Shown: in pieces, positions 24,857-34,385 of the stretch
How the letters are laid out: every line of letters starts with the position of its first letter
How positions within the stretch are numbered: the stretch's first letter is position 1
NCBI GenBank assembly: GCA_964530075.1
Contig: CAZGXU010000005.1
Coordinates: 1 to 61,469, forward strand
DNA length: 61,469 bases
Origin: JANQEA01 sp964530075
GTDB taxonomy: Bacteria; Bipolaricaulota; Bipolaricaulia; UBA7950; UBA9294
Direction: 5' to 3'
The notes under the pieces: model-generated
The model's input: the letters and a program-made list of their open reading frames with translations, nothing else
What the model was told of the DNA's origin: nothing
Databases searched by the model: none
Translations under genes and position numbers: made by a program

Positions 24857-25897
24857 ATCTCCACGATCAAGGACGTCGCGAAGGACGCGGGGGTCTCCAT
24901 CGCAACCGTCTCCCACGTGGTGAACGGCACCCGACACGTCAGTGAGGAGCTGACGGAGCGCGTCCGGGAGAGCATGACCAGGCTCGACTACCACCCGGAC
25001 CGGGTCGCCCGAAGCCTGCGAACTCAGAGGACCCACTCGATCGGCCTGATCGTCTCCGATATCTCGAACCCGTTCTTCTCGGTGCTCGTCCGCGGCGCGG
25101 AGGACGCCGCGGCCGAGCGGGAGTACAGCGTCATCATCTCGAACACCGACGAGGACTTGGAGAAGGAGCGTCTCTACGTCAACGTCCTCCGTCAGCGCCG
25201 GATCGACGGCATGTTGATCGCCCCCACCGGCCAGCTCGACGAAGATCTTCAGTTCTTGACGACTTCGGGGATCCCGTTCGTCTTCGTCGATCGGAAGATC
25301 GAGGGCGTCGCGGCACCGGCTGTCCTCTCGGACAACATCGACGGTGCCTTCGCCGCGACGCGACATCTGATCGAATTCGGCCACACGAGAATTGGAATCA
25401 TCCTCGGCCTGAAGGGCGTCTCCACGAGCGAAGAGCGGTACCTCGGATACCAACAGGCGCTGCGGGCCGGGGGGTTGACCGAGGAAAGCGACCTCGTCGT
25501 CCGAGGAGATCTCCGCATCCCCGGAGGAATACGCGCTTGCAACGAGCTCCTCGATCTCACCTCGCCGCCGACGGCCATCTTCAGCTTGAACAACCTGACG
25601 GCGATCGGCGTGCTTTGCGCCATCCGGGAGCGCGGCCTGAAGTACCCGGCGGACATCTCGGTGATCAGCTTCGACAGCCCGTGGTGGATGGACCGCGTCC
25701 TGTCGCCGCGGTTGACCTACGTCCGCCAGGATCCCTACGAGATCGGACAGAGAGCGCTGAGCATGTTGATCGCGCGGATCGAGGCTGCCACTTCGCAGGA
25801 AGAGCAAGCGGCGCCGGACATCGTCCGCATCCCCACCGAGCTGATGCTGGGCGAGTCCGTGCAACTCCTTCGCGAGTCGCGGGAGGCACATGGATAA
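24857..25897 (+). CDS. LacI-family transcriptional regulator, apparent ATC start
   Basis: A 346-aa LacI/GalR repressor. The N-terminal helix-turn-helix reads STIKDVAKDAGVSIATVSH followed by VVNGTR and the hinge region RVARSLRT. The rest is the periplasmic-binding-like sensor domain (IGLIVSDISNPFF, FVDRKIEG, SVISFDSPWW). The complete DNA-binding domain is only obtained if translation begins at ATC 24857, where AGGAGG lies five bases upstream. The first ordinary start codon (GTG 24917) would cut off most of the HTH. It should sense a sugar and release the operator at 24821. Its start codon may keep repressor levels low (inference). Confidence 0.88.
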   Translation: MSTIKDVAKDAGVSIATVSHVVNGTRHVSEELTERVRESMTRLDYHPDRVARSLRTQRTHSIGLIVSDISNPFFSVLVRGAEDAAAEREYSVIISNTDEDLEKERLYVNVLRQRRIDGMLIAPTGQLDEDLQFLTTSGIPFVFVDRKIEGVAAPAVLSDNIDGAFAATRHLIEFGHTRIGIILGLKGVSTSEERYLGYQQALRAGGLTEESDLVVRGDLRIPGGIRACNELLDLTSPPTAIFSLNNLTAIGVLCAIRERGLKYPADISVISFDSPWWMDRVLSPRLTYVRQDPYEIGQRALSMLIARIEAATSQEEQAAPDIVRIPTELMLGESVQLLRESREAHG

Positions 25898-26034
25898 AGG
25901 GAAGCAGCTTTCGGGCCTATGGAACGCCTCTCCGCTGGGTCCCGAACACGCTTCGAGGAGGTGGTAGGGGAGAGGATGACTGGGAGGATCTGAGGAGGCA
26001 CTGGCACCGACCTGGGATCTAAGGAGGCGTGAGG

Positions 26035-27978
26035 ATGAGAACTTGGCGCAGCATCTTGGCATCTGCGCTTCTTGTTGTGGTGGTCGCCATCACGGCGGTC
26101 GCCTACCAAGAAGCGCCGATGTTCGAGAGACTCGTGGCAGAAGGGAAGCTACCACCTGTGGAGGAGCGCCTTCCCGAGAACCCGCGCGTTCTCGAACCGC
26201 TCAGCATCGGGCGGTACGGCGGAACGGCGCACGTCTACACCAATTCGCAGTTCTGGCTTTGGAGCGGAGAGATCGTCGGCTTCGATTGGCTCCTGACAAT
26301 CGACGCCAACTACGATTGGGGAATCCCGAACATCCTCGAAAGCTACGAGTTCAATGAAGACGCCACGGCCGTGACGTTGCACCTTCGCAAGGGACTGAAG
26401 TATAGCGACGGCGTCGAATTCACGACCGAGGACTTCCTCTTCAACTGGGAGTACGTCTATCAGAACACCGATCTGTTCGCTGAGATTCCCTATTTCATGG
26501 TGGTCAACGGAGAGCCGCTCGTCATGACGGCAGTCGATGACTATACCCTGCTCATCGAGTTTGCGGCTCCGAATGCCCTGTTCCTGAACCTGCTATCGGG
26601 AGCGGGCGCCACGCAGACGTGGCAATGGTGGTACGGGTTGTTCATGCCGGCACACTACTGCAAGCAGTTCCATCCCGCCTTCGTCGGCCAGGACACGGTC
26701 GACGCTGCGGCGGAGGCCGCCGGCTTGGCGAGCTGGGTGGACTACTTCTGGACCAACGCGGGAGGGTACTTCGGCATCCAAGAGCAGCCGTACACGGAAA
26801 TGAGTCCCGTCCTGACGCCCTATATCTGCGTCGAGCGGACACCGGAGCGTGCGGTCTGGGAGCGAAACGCGTACTACTGGAAGGTCGACACGGAGGGGAA
26901 CCAGCTTCCGTACATCGACCGGGTGATTCTCCACTTCGTGGAGTCGACCGACGTCGTCGACGGGAAGATCATCTCCGGCGAGGTCGATGCCGAGTGGCTT
27001 CTGGCCGGCCTCGACTCGCTTCCGGTCTACATCGACAACCAGGACATCGGCGGGTACGAGGTGCGGCTCTACGATACGCCGGCGATGGGCGCCCTCTCAC
27101 TGAACCTGACCCATCCGGATCCCGTGATCCGTGCGATCTTCAACGACCTGCGGTTCCGTCAGGCGCTCTCCCTGGCGCTCAACCGCGACGAGCTGAACGA
27201 GGCGACATCGCTCGGCCTGGCAACACCGCGTTCGATGTCCGTTCCGAAGGAATCTCCGTACTACGTGGAGGGAGGCGACACCGCGTACATCGAGTACGAC
27301 CCGACCGAGGCCGAGCGACTTCTCGATGAAATGGGCCTCGACCAGAAGGACGCGGACGGCTTCCGCCTCCGTCCGGACGGCGAGCGGCTCCGGCTGACGA
27401 TCGAAGCGGCCGAAGTGGACGCGGGCCTTGAGCTTATCCGCGAGTACTGGCGTGCCGTGGGCATCGACGTCGAAGTGAAGGCGCAGACGCAGGATCTCCT
27501 CAACGAGCGCGTCGCGGCGAACCTGATCGACATCATGCCGGTTGGCGTTGAGTTCAACATCGAGCCGGCCTTCTCCATGCTTCCGCAGTTCTACGTGCCG
27601 CTGACGTACACGTGGCCGGGACTGTGGGCCAACCAGTGGTCGCTCTACAACATCACGAGCGGGACGCAGGGCGAGCAGCCGCCGGAGAAGATCCAGCAGC
27701 TCATCGACTGGTACGGGGAGATCATGACAGCGCAGACGGTCGAAGACCGGATCGAGCCGGCGCAGAACATCATGGCGTCGCACCGGGACAACCTCTGGCA
27801 GATCGGGACGCTCGGCGGGGCGCCTTGGCCGGTCATCGTCAAGAACGATCTGATGAACGTCCCCGAGACGGGTTTGATGACGTGGGATCTCAACCGCATG
27901 CTGCCGTACGAGCCTTGCACCTGGTACTTCCTGGGCCGGGCTGCCATTCTGGAGCCTTGGCCGGGGCGGTTCGAGTAG
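26035..27978 (+). CDS. ABC transporter family-5 substrate-binding protein
   Basis: A 647-aa exported protein with a Sec signal (MRTWRSILASALL ... AVA) and no lipobox. FNEDATAVTLHLRKGLKYSDG and FTTEDFLFNWEY are the family-5 (peptide/nickel/oligosaccharide) binding-protein signature. ERNAYYWKVD, FRQALSLALNRDELNEATSLG and the C-terminal lobe follow in normal order. Family-5 proteins often bind oligosaccharides in anaerobic bacteria, which suits this operon. ATG 26035 is chosen because AAGGAGG is seven bases upstream; the GTG at 26029 is too close to it. Confidence 0.92.
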   Translation: MRTWRSILASALLVVVVAITAVAYQEAPMFERLVAEGKLPPVEERLPENPRVLEPLSIGRYGGTAHVYTNSQFWLWSGEIVGFDWLLTIDANYDWGIPNILESYEFNEDATAVTLHLRKGLKYSDGVEFTTEDFLFNWEYVYQNTDLFAEIPYFMVVNGEPLVMTAVDDYTLLIEFAAPNALFLNLLSGAGATQTWQWWYGLFMPAHYCKQFHPAFVGQDTVDAAAEAAGLASWVDYFWTNAGGYFGIQEQPYTEMSPVLTPYICVERTPERAVWERNAYYWKVDTEGNQLPYIDRVILHFVESTDVVDGKIISGEVDAEWLLAGLDSLPVYIDNQDIGGYEVRLYDTPAMGALSLNLTHPDPVIRAIFNDLRFRQALSLALNRDELNEATSLGLATPRSMSVPKESPYYVEGGDTAYIEYDPTEAERLLDEMGLDQKDADGFRLRPDGERLRLTIEAAEVDAGLELIREYWRAVGIDVEVKAQTQDLLNERVAANLIDIMPVGVEFNIEPAFSMLPQFYVPLTYTWPGLWANQWSLYNITSGTQGEQPPEKIQQLIDWYGEIMTAQTVEDRIEPAQNIMASHRDNLWQIGTLGGAPWPVIVKNDLMNVPETGLMTWDLNRMLPYEPCTWYFLGRAAILEPWPGRFE

Positions 27979-28064
27979 GATCGGGTTCTCAATCGCGTGA
28001 GGGCTTCCGCTCCGCGTGAGCGGGGGCCCTCGCATCCTCATCGCCGAGGCGGAGAAGGGAAGGC

Positions 28065-29048
28065 ATGGGCAGCTATCTCCTGGGGCGTGCCGTGTACGCG
28101 CTCGTCGCGATCTTCATCATCTCCGTCGTTTCCTTCGTGTTGATTCAGGCTCCACCCGGGGACTACCTCACGTCTCAGCTCACGCGACTGCAGGCGTCGG
28201 GGCGGAGGTTGGACGACGCCACAGTCGAGAGAATGAAGGAGCAGTACGGTTTGGACAAGCCGATCTACGTCCAGTACGGCAGGTGGATCGCCCAGATGTT
28301 CCGCGGAAACTTCGGTCAATCCTTGTACTACAACTACTCGGTGCTCCGTCTCCTCGGGGACTACATGCCCATGACGATCATCCTCGCCCTGATCACGCTC
28401 GTGTTCATCTACGTCCTCTCGATCCCGATCGGGATCTTCACCGCGGTGAAGCAGTACTCCGTCTTCGACTACCTGTTCACCGTACTCGGCTTCATCGGCC
28501 TTTCGGTCCCGAACTTCGTGCTCGCGCTCGTCGTCATGTTCTTCTTCTACAAGACGTTCGGGATCAGCATCGGCGGCCTCTTCTCCCTCGAGTACGCGGA
28601 CGCGGCGTGGAGCTGGGCGAAGTTCGTCGACCTCGTCCACCACCTGTGGGCTCCGGTCATCGTCGTCGGGATCGCCGGCACAGCGGGAATCATCCGCGTT
28701 ATTCGGGCCGCGATGCTCGACGAGCTCGGGAAGGACTACATGCAGGTCGCGCGAGCGAAGGGGCTTTCGGAGTTCCGACTGCTCATGAAGTACCCGGTCC
28801 GGGTCGCGCTGAACCCGATCCTGAGCACGGTCGGATGGCAGCTCCCGAACATCATCGGCGGTTTCGTCATCGCGGGGATCGTCCTGAACCTGCCGATCAT
28901 CGGCCCGGTGCTGCTCAACGCCCTGACGGCCCAGGACATGTATCTGGCCGGTGCCATCGTCCTCCTACTGAGCGTTATGACGGTGCTGGGAACGATCCTC
29001 TCGGACGTCACGCTGGCGATCGCGGATCCGCGGATTCGCTACTACTGA
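28065..29048 (+). CDS. ABC transporter permease, DppB type
   Basis: A 327-aa membrane protein with an N-terminal transmembrane helix, the DppB-like region GDYLTSQL then MKEQYGLDKPIYVQYGRWI, and five further helices. The EAA loop reads DYMQVARAKGLSEFRLLMKYPVR. It forms the import channel with the next gene's product for the solute bound by the 26035 protein. AAGGGAAGG precedes the ATG. No ATP-binding gene (DppD/DppF) follows, so ATPases must come from elsewhere in the genome. Confidence 0.93.
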   Translation: MGSYLLGRAVYALVAIFIISVVSFVLIQAPPGDYLTSQLTRLQASGRRLDDATVERMKEQYGLDKPIYVQYGRWIAQMFRGNFGQSLYYNYSVLRLLGDYMPMTIILALITLVFIYVLSIPIGIFTAVKQYSVFDYLFTVLGFIGLSVPNFVLALVVMFFFYKTFGISIGGLFSLEYADAAWSWAKFVDLVHHLWAPVIVVGIAGTAGIIRVIRAAMLDELGKDYMQVARAKGLSEFRLLMKYPVRVALNPILSTVGWQLPNIIGGFVIAGIVLNLPIIGPVLLNALTAQDMYLAGAIVLLLSVMTVLGTILSDVTLAIADPRIRYY

Positions 29049-29061
29049 GAGCGAGGAAACG

Positions 29062-30177
29062 GTGCGACGCAAGAAACGAGACGGACGAGAACGGAAAAGC
29101 CTTTCCCATCGACAGTTGGTGTGGAGGCACTTCAAGCGGCATCGCCCGGCCTTGGTCGGGCTGGTGATCCTGACCCTGCTGTACGTGATGATCGCCCTCG
29201 CCGGGTTCGTCGCCCCGAACAATCCGACCGAACGTTTCTCCGGCCGGCGGTACAGCCCGCCGCAACCGATCCACTTCGTCGACGCCGACGGGCGGTTTCA
29301 CATCGTGCCGTTCGTCTACCGCGTGAGCGGCGAACTGAATCGAACCACGTTCCAGTACGAGTACGTGGAGGACACGAGTCGGATCTACCCGATTCACTTG
29401 TTCGTCCGAGGGGCGGAGTACAGGCTCTTCGGCCTGTTCACGACGAACGTCCATCTCTTCGGCGTCGGGACGGAGATCCCGTTCCTCCCCTTGGGAACGG
29501 ACCAGCTCGGACGATGCCTGCTCAGCCGGATCATCTTCGGATCGAGGATCTCGTTGACGATCGGTTTCCTCGGGACCGCCATCAGCCTCTTCCTTGGACT
29601 CCTCCTCGGTGGGGTCTCCGGCTACTACGGTGGTGTGCTCGACACGACCATCCAGCGGTTCACGGAGATCGTGCGATCGATCCCGACGCTTCCGCTCTGG
29701 ATGGCGCTGTCCGCCGCCCTTCCGCAGACCTGGTCGACAGTGACCACCTTCTTTGCGCTGGTGGCGATCCTGTCCCTGTTGGGCTGGACGGAGCTGGCAC
29801 GCGTCGTTCGCGGCAAGTTCATCTCGCTTCGGGAAGAGGATTTCGTGATGGCCGCGAAGGCGTGCGGCGCCTCCGAGACGAGGATCATCGCGTTCCACCT
29901 CGTTCCGAACTTCATGAGCTACGTGCTGGTCAGCATCACACTCTCCATCCCGGCGATGATCCTCGGAGAGACCGCGCTCAGCTTCCTCGGAATCGGCCTG
30001 CGGCCTCCGGTGATCAGCTGGGGCGTCCTCCTCCAGCAGGCGCAGAATTTCCAGACGGTGGCTCTCTACCCGTGGCTCCTCCTGCCGAGCCTGTTCGTCG
30101 TCGTCGCGGTGTTGGCGTTCAACGTCGTCGGAGACGGCCTGCGGGACGCGGCGGACCCGCATTCGATCCGAAGATGA
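29062..30177 (+). CDS. ABC transporter permease, DppC type
   Basis: A 371-aa permease starting with GTG 29062. The N-terminal HRPALVGLVILTLLYVMIAL helix is followed by an extended extracytoplasmic insert of about 90 residues (through FVPN-like LPLGTDQLGRCLLSRIIFGSR), longer than in peptide-type DppC proteins and typical of oligosaccharide-type members. The EAA loop is DFVMAAKACGASETRIIAFHLVPN. It starts 14 bases after the partner permease gene. The next methyltransferase gene follows within 36 bases, tying uptake to the methyl-transfer genes. Confidence 0.92.
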   Translation: MRRKKRDGRERKSLSHRQLVWRHFKRHRPALVGLVILTLLYVMIALAGFVAPNNPTERFSGRRYSPPQPIHFVDADGRFHIVPFVYRVSGELNRTTFQYEYVEDTSRIYPIHLFVRGAEYRLFGLFTTNVHLFGVGTEIPFLPLGTDQLGRCLLSRIIFGSRISLTIGFLGTAISLFLGLLLGGVSGYYGGVLDTTIQRFTEIVRSIPTLPLWMALSAALPQTWSTVTTFFALVAILSLLGWTELARVVRGKFISLREEDFVMAAKACGASETRIIAFHLVPNFMSYVLVSITLSIPAMILGETALSFLGIGLRPPVISWGVLLQQAQNFQTVALYPWLLLPSLFVVVAVLAFNVVGDGLRDAADPHSIRR

Positions 30178-30212
30178 GCATGCTTCAGAAGGGATACGGA
30201 AAGGGTTGCACG

Positions 30213-31232
30213 ATGAACAGCAAAGAGCGCGTGATCGCGACGATCGAGTGCACCGGGCCGGATCGTCTGCCGTATCTCCCGGTCGTCGACGTCCGCCGGT
30301 TCATGCAGGATCGCCCCGAGGACGTACAGAGGGTCCTCGAAGTGATCCGGTCGGCACGAAACGACATCGTGATCGTGGAGAACAACGCTCCGCCCGGGTC
30401 GGAACCAACCTCGAGCTACCGTGCGATGGCGGAGGACGGGATCGACCAATGGGGAACGATCTGGAAGTCGGCCTACGCGTCGACGCACCCTCTCGCCGAC
30501 AACGACTTCGACCTCGACTCCTACGAGTTCCCAGATCCGAAGGCCGACGGCATCTTCCGGATCGCAGACGAGATGATGGCGGAGAACCCCGACAAGTACA
30601 TTGTGGCGCAGGTCTGGTGGACCCTGTTCGAGCGGATGCACCTCCTGCGTGGGTTCGAGAACGCGCTCATCGACTACTTGCAGTATCCGGAGAGATTCAA
30701 GCGGCTCCAGAAGATGGTCTTCGACTACGCCATGGCGCTTCTCGATCACTGGGTCGACACGGAAGTCGACGGGATCTACTTCAGCGACGACTGGGGCGAC
30801 AACAAGGACCTGCTGATCGATCCGGGCACGTGGCGGAAGCTCTGGAAGCCGCTGTACCGGGAGCTGTTCGGGCGGGTTCGAGAGGCCGGGATGCACGTGT
30901 GGCTCCACAGCTGCGGCAACGTCACGAAGATCGTTCCGGATCTGGTCGAGCTCGGGCTGAATGTGCTCAATCCGGTCCAGCCGCGCGCCCTCGACGTCGA
31001 GCGGCTTGCCAGGAAGTTCGGCGGGAAGCTCTGCTTCTACGGCGGAGTCGACTGCCAGCACACCCTGCCGCACGGCACGCCGGAGGACGTCCGCAAGGAG
31101 GTCAAGTACTACATCGACACCTTCGGACGGTTCAACGGCGGCTACATCGGCGGCGTCTCGCACACCGTCATCAGCGACGTCCCGTTGGAGAACATCGTCG
31201 CCTTGTACGAGGCGTTCGAGGAGTACTCGTAG
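30213..31232 (+). CDS. UroD-family corrinoid methyltransferase
   Basis: A 339-aa member of the uroporphyrinogen decarboxylase/MtaA superfamily. NSKERVIATIECTGPDRLPY is the usual N-terminus, YFSDDWGDNKDLLI lines the active site, and WLHSCGNVTKI provides the zinc-type H232-x-C234 pair. GGVDCQHTLPHGTPEDV and the C-terminal IGGVSHTVISDVP complete the barrel. Related enzymes move methyl groups between a methylated substrate or coenzyme and a corrinoid protein. True HemE is unlikely because several diverged paralogues lie together with a corrinoid protein. An in-frame ATG at 30174 overlapping the previous stop is an alternative start. Confidence 0.87.
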   Translation: MNSKERVIATIECTGPDRLPYLPVVDVRRFMQDRPEDVQRVLEVIRSARNDIVIVENNAPPGSEPTSSYRAMAEDGIDQWGTIWKSAYASTHPLADNDFDLDSYEFPDPKADGIFRIADEMMAENPDKYIVAQVWWTLFERMHLLRGFENALIDYLQYPERFKRLQKMVFDYAMALLDHWVDTEVDGIYFSDDWGDNKDLLIDPGTWRKLWKPLYRELFGRVREAGMHVWLHSCGNVTKIVPDLVELGLNVLNPVQPRALDVERLARKFGGKLCFYGGVDCQHTLPHGTPEDVRKEVKYYIDTFGRFNGGYIGGVSHTVISDVPLENIVALYEAFEEYS

Positions 31233-31254
31233 ACGTGAGAAAGGCGGACGGATC

Positions 31255-32466
31255 GTGAACGCGAGGGAGCGGCTTCTGACCGTTCTTCGGCGAGACGGAA
31301 CACCCGATCGGGTCCCGTGGGCCCCTCTGATCGACGGCTACTACATGAGCGCCCGGCCGCCCGGAACCGACATCCTCGATGCGTTTCGCGAAGTCGAGGC
31401 CGACATCATGGAGCGCCACGTCTGGACCTACCGGGTCAACATGAACCTCCCGAGGGAGCCCGGGGCGATCGAGCGATTCCAGTCGGAGGGGGAGGTCACC
31501 TTCGAAGAGGAGGGCGTTGTCGTCCACCTGAAGATGGAGCCGCGTCCGAAGGGCATGCTGCTGACGAAGAGCTACGAGATTCCCGGGAGAACGCTGACCG
31601 AATCGGGGCTGTTCACCGAGCAATCGCCCTACCTCCCCTTCCCGGTCGAGCCGTTGCTCAAGTCCGTCGCAGACATGGAGGCGTACGAATATGTCATCAA
31701 GCGACGCCGGTTCGAGCCCAACTACGACGCGTTCATCCGGGAGGATGAGCGGATCGGCGCGGAGGGCATCGCGACCGACTCGGGTCTGACCTCGCCGATT
31801 CAGGAGCTGCTTCAGCATTCGATCGGCATCGAAGCCTTCTACACCACGTTCTACACCGAGCATCGTGCCGAGCTGGAATCCCTGATGAAGACGATGCACG
31901 AGAGCAACCTGCAAGCGTACGAGGTGATGGCGGACTCGCCGGCCGAGGTCGTGATCGGCTACGAGAACACGTCCACCAGCTTCATCTCCCCCGCCATCCA
32001 CAGGGAATTCGTGTCGCCCTGCATCAACGACTACGCCGACCTCCTGCACGAGAAGGACAAGATCTACCTGACCCATCGGTGCGGGACGCTCAGGGCGCTA
32101 GTCGACGCGATCCGAGACGAGCGGGACGACGGGGTGGTCGACATCAGTCCGGCGCCGACCGGCGACCTCCCGTTGTGGGAAGCGAAGGCGGCGTGGCCGG
32201 ACAAAATCGTTCTCGGGGGGTTCGACGCGACCTTTCTGACGAGTTGGACGCCGGACAGGATCCGCGACTACGCCGCGGAGATCCTCGAGAAGTCCGGTGG
32301 AATCGACCGGTTGATTCTTGGTAGCGCCGACGCCGTGCCGAAGACGGCGCGCGTCGAGAACCTCAGGGCCGTCGGTGAGTTCGTGAAGGAGCGAGCGACG
32401 GCAGAAATCGAAGGCAGGCCCGGCCCGAGCGCTGGGCGCGGAAGAAAGGACACGGAGGCAGAATGA
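31255..32466 (+). CDS. UroD-family corrinoid methyltransferase, divergent
   Basis: A 403-aa member starting at GTG 31255. It keeps NARERLLTVLRRDGTPDRVPW and a zinc-type pair H274-x-C276 in YLTHRCGTLRALVD. The middle is longer than in the neighbours (residues 60-180), and the C-terminal motif is LILGSADAVPKTA, unlike the GTGNSVANY of the group at 33117. It likely uses a different methyl donor. Its stop overlaps the corrinoid protein's ATG by four bases (ATGA), the tightest coupling in the cluster, which suggests it is that protein's main partner. Confidence 0.85.
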   Translation: MNARERLLTVLRRDGTPDRVPWAPLIDGYYMSARPPGTDILDAFREVEADIMERHVWTYRVNMNLPREPGAIERFQSEGEVTFEEEGVVVHLKMEPRPKGMLLTKSYEIPGRTLTESGLFTEQSPYLPFPVEPLLKSVADMEAYEYVIKRRRFEPNYDAFIREDERIGAEGIATDSGLTSPIQELLQHSIGIEAFYTTFYTEHRAELESLMKTMHESNLQAYEVMADSPAEVVIGYENTSTSFISPAIHREFVSPCINDYADLLHEKDKIYLTHRCGTLRALVDAIRDERDDGVVDISPAPTGDLPLWEAKAAWPDKIVLGGFDATFLTSWTPDRIRDYAAEILEKSGGIDRLILGSADAVPKTARVENLRAVGEFVKERATAEIEGRPGPSAGRGRKDTEAE

Positions 32467-33095
32467 GCGTACTGAAGGAAATCGGTGAGAGCGTCCTCTC
32501 GTACCAGCCGAAGAAGGCGGAGGAATTGACAAGGCGGGCCCTCGACGAAGGGAAGTCGGCGGCCGAGATCCTCAACGAGGGTCTCATCCCGGCGATGGAC
32601 ACCGTCGGCAAGAAGTACGAAGGCGGCGAGATCTACGTCCCGGAGATGCTGATGGCGGCGAAGTCGATGAAGGCGGCGCTGGCGATTCTTCGGCCGATCC
32701 TCGCGGAGACCGGGGTGGAGTCGAAGGGGAAGGTCGTGATCGGAACGGTCGAAGGCGACCTGCACGACATCGGACAGAACCTGGTCTCCATCATGCTCGA
32801 GGGCGCCGGCTACGACGTTCACAACCTGGGCATCGACAACACGGCCGACGCGTTCGTCGAAGCGGTGAAGGAGACGTCGCCCGACGTCGTGGCCATGTCT
32901 GCCCTCCTGACGACGACGATGATCCAGATGCCCGGAGTGATCGAGGGACTCAAGGAAGCCGGTCTTCGAGACGGGGTCAAGATCATCATCGGCGGCGCAC
33001 CGGTCACGGAGGAGTACGCGAATCAGATCGGCGCCGACGGCTACGCGAAGGACGCCGCGGCCGCGGTGACGTTGGTCAGGGACCTGCTCAAGTAG
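32463..33095 (+). CDS. Corrinoid (methyl-carrier) protein, MtaC/MtbC/MtvC family
   Basis: A 210-aa carrier. Residues 1-85 are the helical cap domain (LTRRALDEGKSAAEILNEGLIPAMDTVGKKYEGG, here quoted in parts: EGLIPAMD, GEIYVPEMLM). Residues 88-210 are the B12-binding Rossmann domain with the signature D99-x-H101-x-x-G104 in EGDLHDIG; His is the lower cobalt ligand. It accepts methyl groups from substrate-specific methyltransferases and passes them to a second enzyme. It is the only such carrier in the window, yet at least five UroD-family enzymes surround it, so it is probably shared. Reactivation would come from the RACo-like protein at 18671. Confidence 0.95.
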   Translation: MSVLKEIGESVLSYQPKKAEELTRRALDEGKSAAEILNEGLIPAMDTVGKKYEGGEIYVPEMLMAAKSMKAALAILRPILAETGVESKGKVVIGTVEGDLHDIGQNLVSIMLEGAGYDVHNLGIDNTADAFVEAVKETSPDVVAMSALLTTTMIQMPGVIEGLKEAGLRDGVKIIIGGAPVTEEYANQIGADGYAKDAAAAVTLVRDLLK

Positions 33096-33116
33096 GAGGA
33101 CGAGTCAGGAGGAGAC

Positions 33117-34346
33117 GTGGGCAGTTTTCCGTTGAAGGACCCGAAGCCGGACTTCGAGGCGCTCGAAGCCGTGGTGCTCGGACGGGCCGAGCCGAAGCGC
33201 GTTCACTTCGTCGAGGAGTTCGCCGACGTCGAGGTCATCGACTACATCGTACAGAACATGATGGAGGAGGACTTCCCGTCGCTCGACGAGACGTGGGCCT
33301 CCGCCGGGAGCGATTCGCACCTTCTCGCGAAGGCACAGAAGCTTCTCTCAGGCGGCGCGTTCAAAATGATCGACGGCGAGCCCGACGAGATTCGCATCAA
33401 GCGCGACATCGCCTTCTACCACCGGATGGGATTCGACTACCTCCCGGACCTCGCGCCGTGGCACATGATGTGTGCCATGTTCGGGACCCTGGCGACCGAG
33501 CAGGGATTGGCGAGTTCCTTCGAGAGTCACAGCGCTCCCGACACGGCGGACGAGAGCCTGTCCAGAGGGATGCGAAACTGGATGGAGGAGAAGATCGGCT
33601 TCGTTTCGTCCTGGGAGGACTTCGAGAGAATCCCGTGGGAGCGCGTCGACCTCGACATGCTCGGCATCGACGAGTACTACGCGTTCATGGCAAAGCACCT
33701 CCCCGACGGAATGAAAGTGACCGCGCTCGGCTGTACGTTCGGACCGGTAGTGACCACGCTCGGGTTCGAGACGATGTGCACCCTGCTCTACGAGGACCCG
33801 GACCTGGTCCGAGCCGTCGCGGAGAAGTGGGGGCGCTTAAACCTCGAGTTGTACGAACGGATGCTTTCCCACGAGTGCGTCGGCTTCGCGTGGCAGGCCG
33901 ACGACCTCGGGTACAAGACCCAGACGCTCCTCAGTCCGGCGCACCTGCGCGAGTACGTCCTTCCCTGGTTTGCACAGTACGCCGACCTCGCCCATCGCCA
34001 CGGCAAGATGCTCTGGCTCCATTCGTGCGGGAACATCTACGCAATCATGGAGGACCTGATCGAGGACGTCGGGATCGACGCGCAGCAATCGTTTCAGGAC
34101 GAGATCATGCCGATCACCGACTTCATGGACACCTACGGAGGCCGGATCGCCGGACTCGGAGGCGTGGACATGGACAAGCTCTGTCGCCTTCCGAAGCCGG
34201 AGCTGAGTGCGTATTGCCGCTCGATCCTCGACCACTGCATGCCCAAGGGCCGCTACGCCTACGGGACGGGCAACAGCGTCGCGAACTACGTCCCGCTCGA
34301 CAATTACCTTGCGATGATGGACGAGGGGTATCGGTACCGCGGATGA
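33117..34346 (+). CDS. UroD-family methyltransferase, tandem copy 1
   Basis: A 409-aa protein from GTG 33117 (GGAGGAGA upstream). It is the first of a tandem pair with the gene at 34386: identical length, the same MEEDFPSLDETWASAGSDSH block and the same zinc-type WLHSCGNIYAIMEDLIEDV (H302, C304). Differences cluster around residues 115-165 and 200-215, which line the substrate pocket in UroD-fold enzymes, so the copies may accept different methyl donors. A PKGRYAYGTGNSVANYVP motif closes the barrel. It follows the corrinoid gene by 21 bases. Confidence 0.87.
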   Translation: MGSFPLKDPKPDFEALEAVVLGRAEPKRVHFVEEFADVEVIDYIVQNMMEEDFPSLDETWASAGSDSHLLAKAQKLLSGGAFKMIDGEPDEIRIKRDIAFYHRMGFDYLPDLAPWHMMCAMFGTLATEQGLASSFESHSAPDTADESLSRGMRNWMEEKIGFVSSWEDFERIPWERVDLDMLGIDEYYAFMAKHLPDGMKVTALGCTFGPVVTTLGFETMCTLLYEDPDLVRAVAEKWGRLNLELYERMLSHECVGFAWQADDLGYKTQTLLSPAHLREYVLPWFAQYADLAHRHGKMLWLHSCGNIYAIMEDLIEDVGIDAQQSFQDEIMPITDFMDTYGGRIAGLGGVDMDKLCRLPKPELSAYCRSILDHCMPKGRYAYGTGNSVANYVPLDNYLAMMDEGYRYRG

Positions 34347-34385
34347 GGGAGATCGAGCAGGCAGAATGAGAAAGGAATCGAAGGG

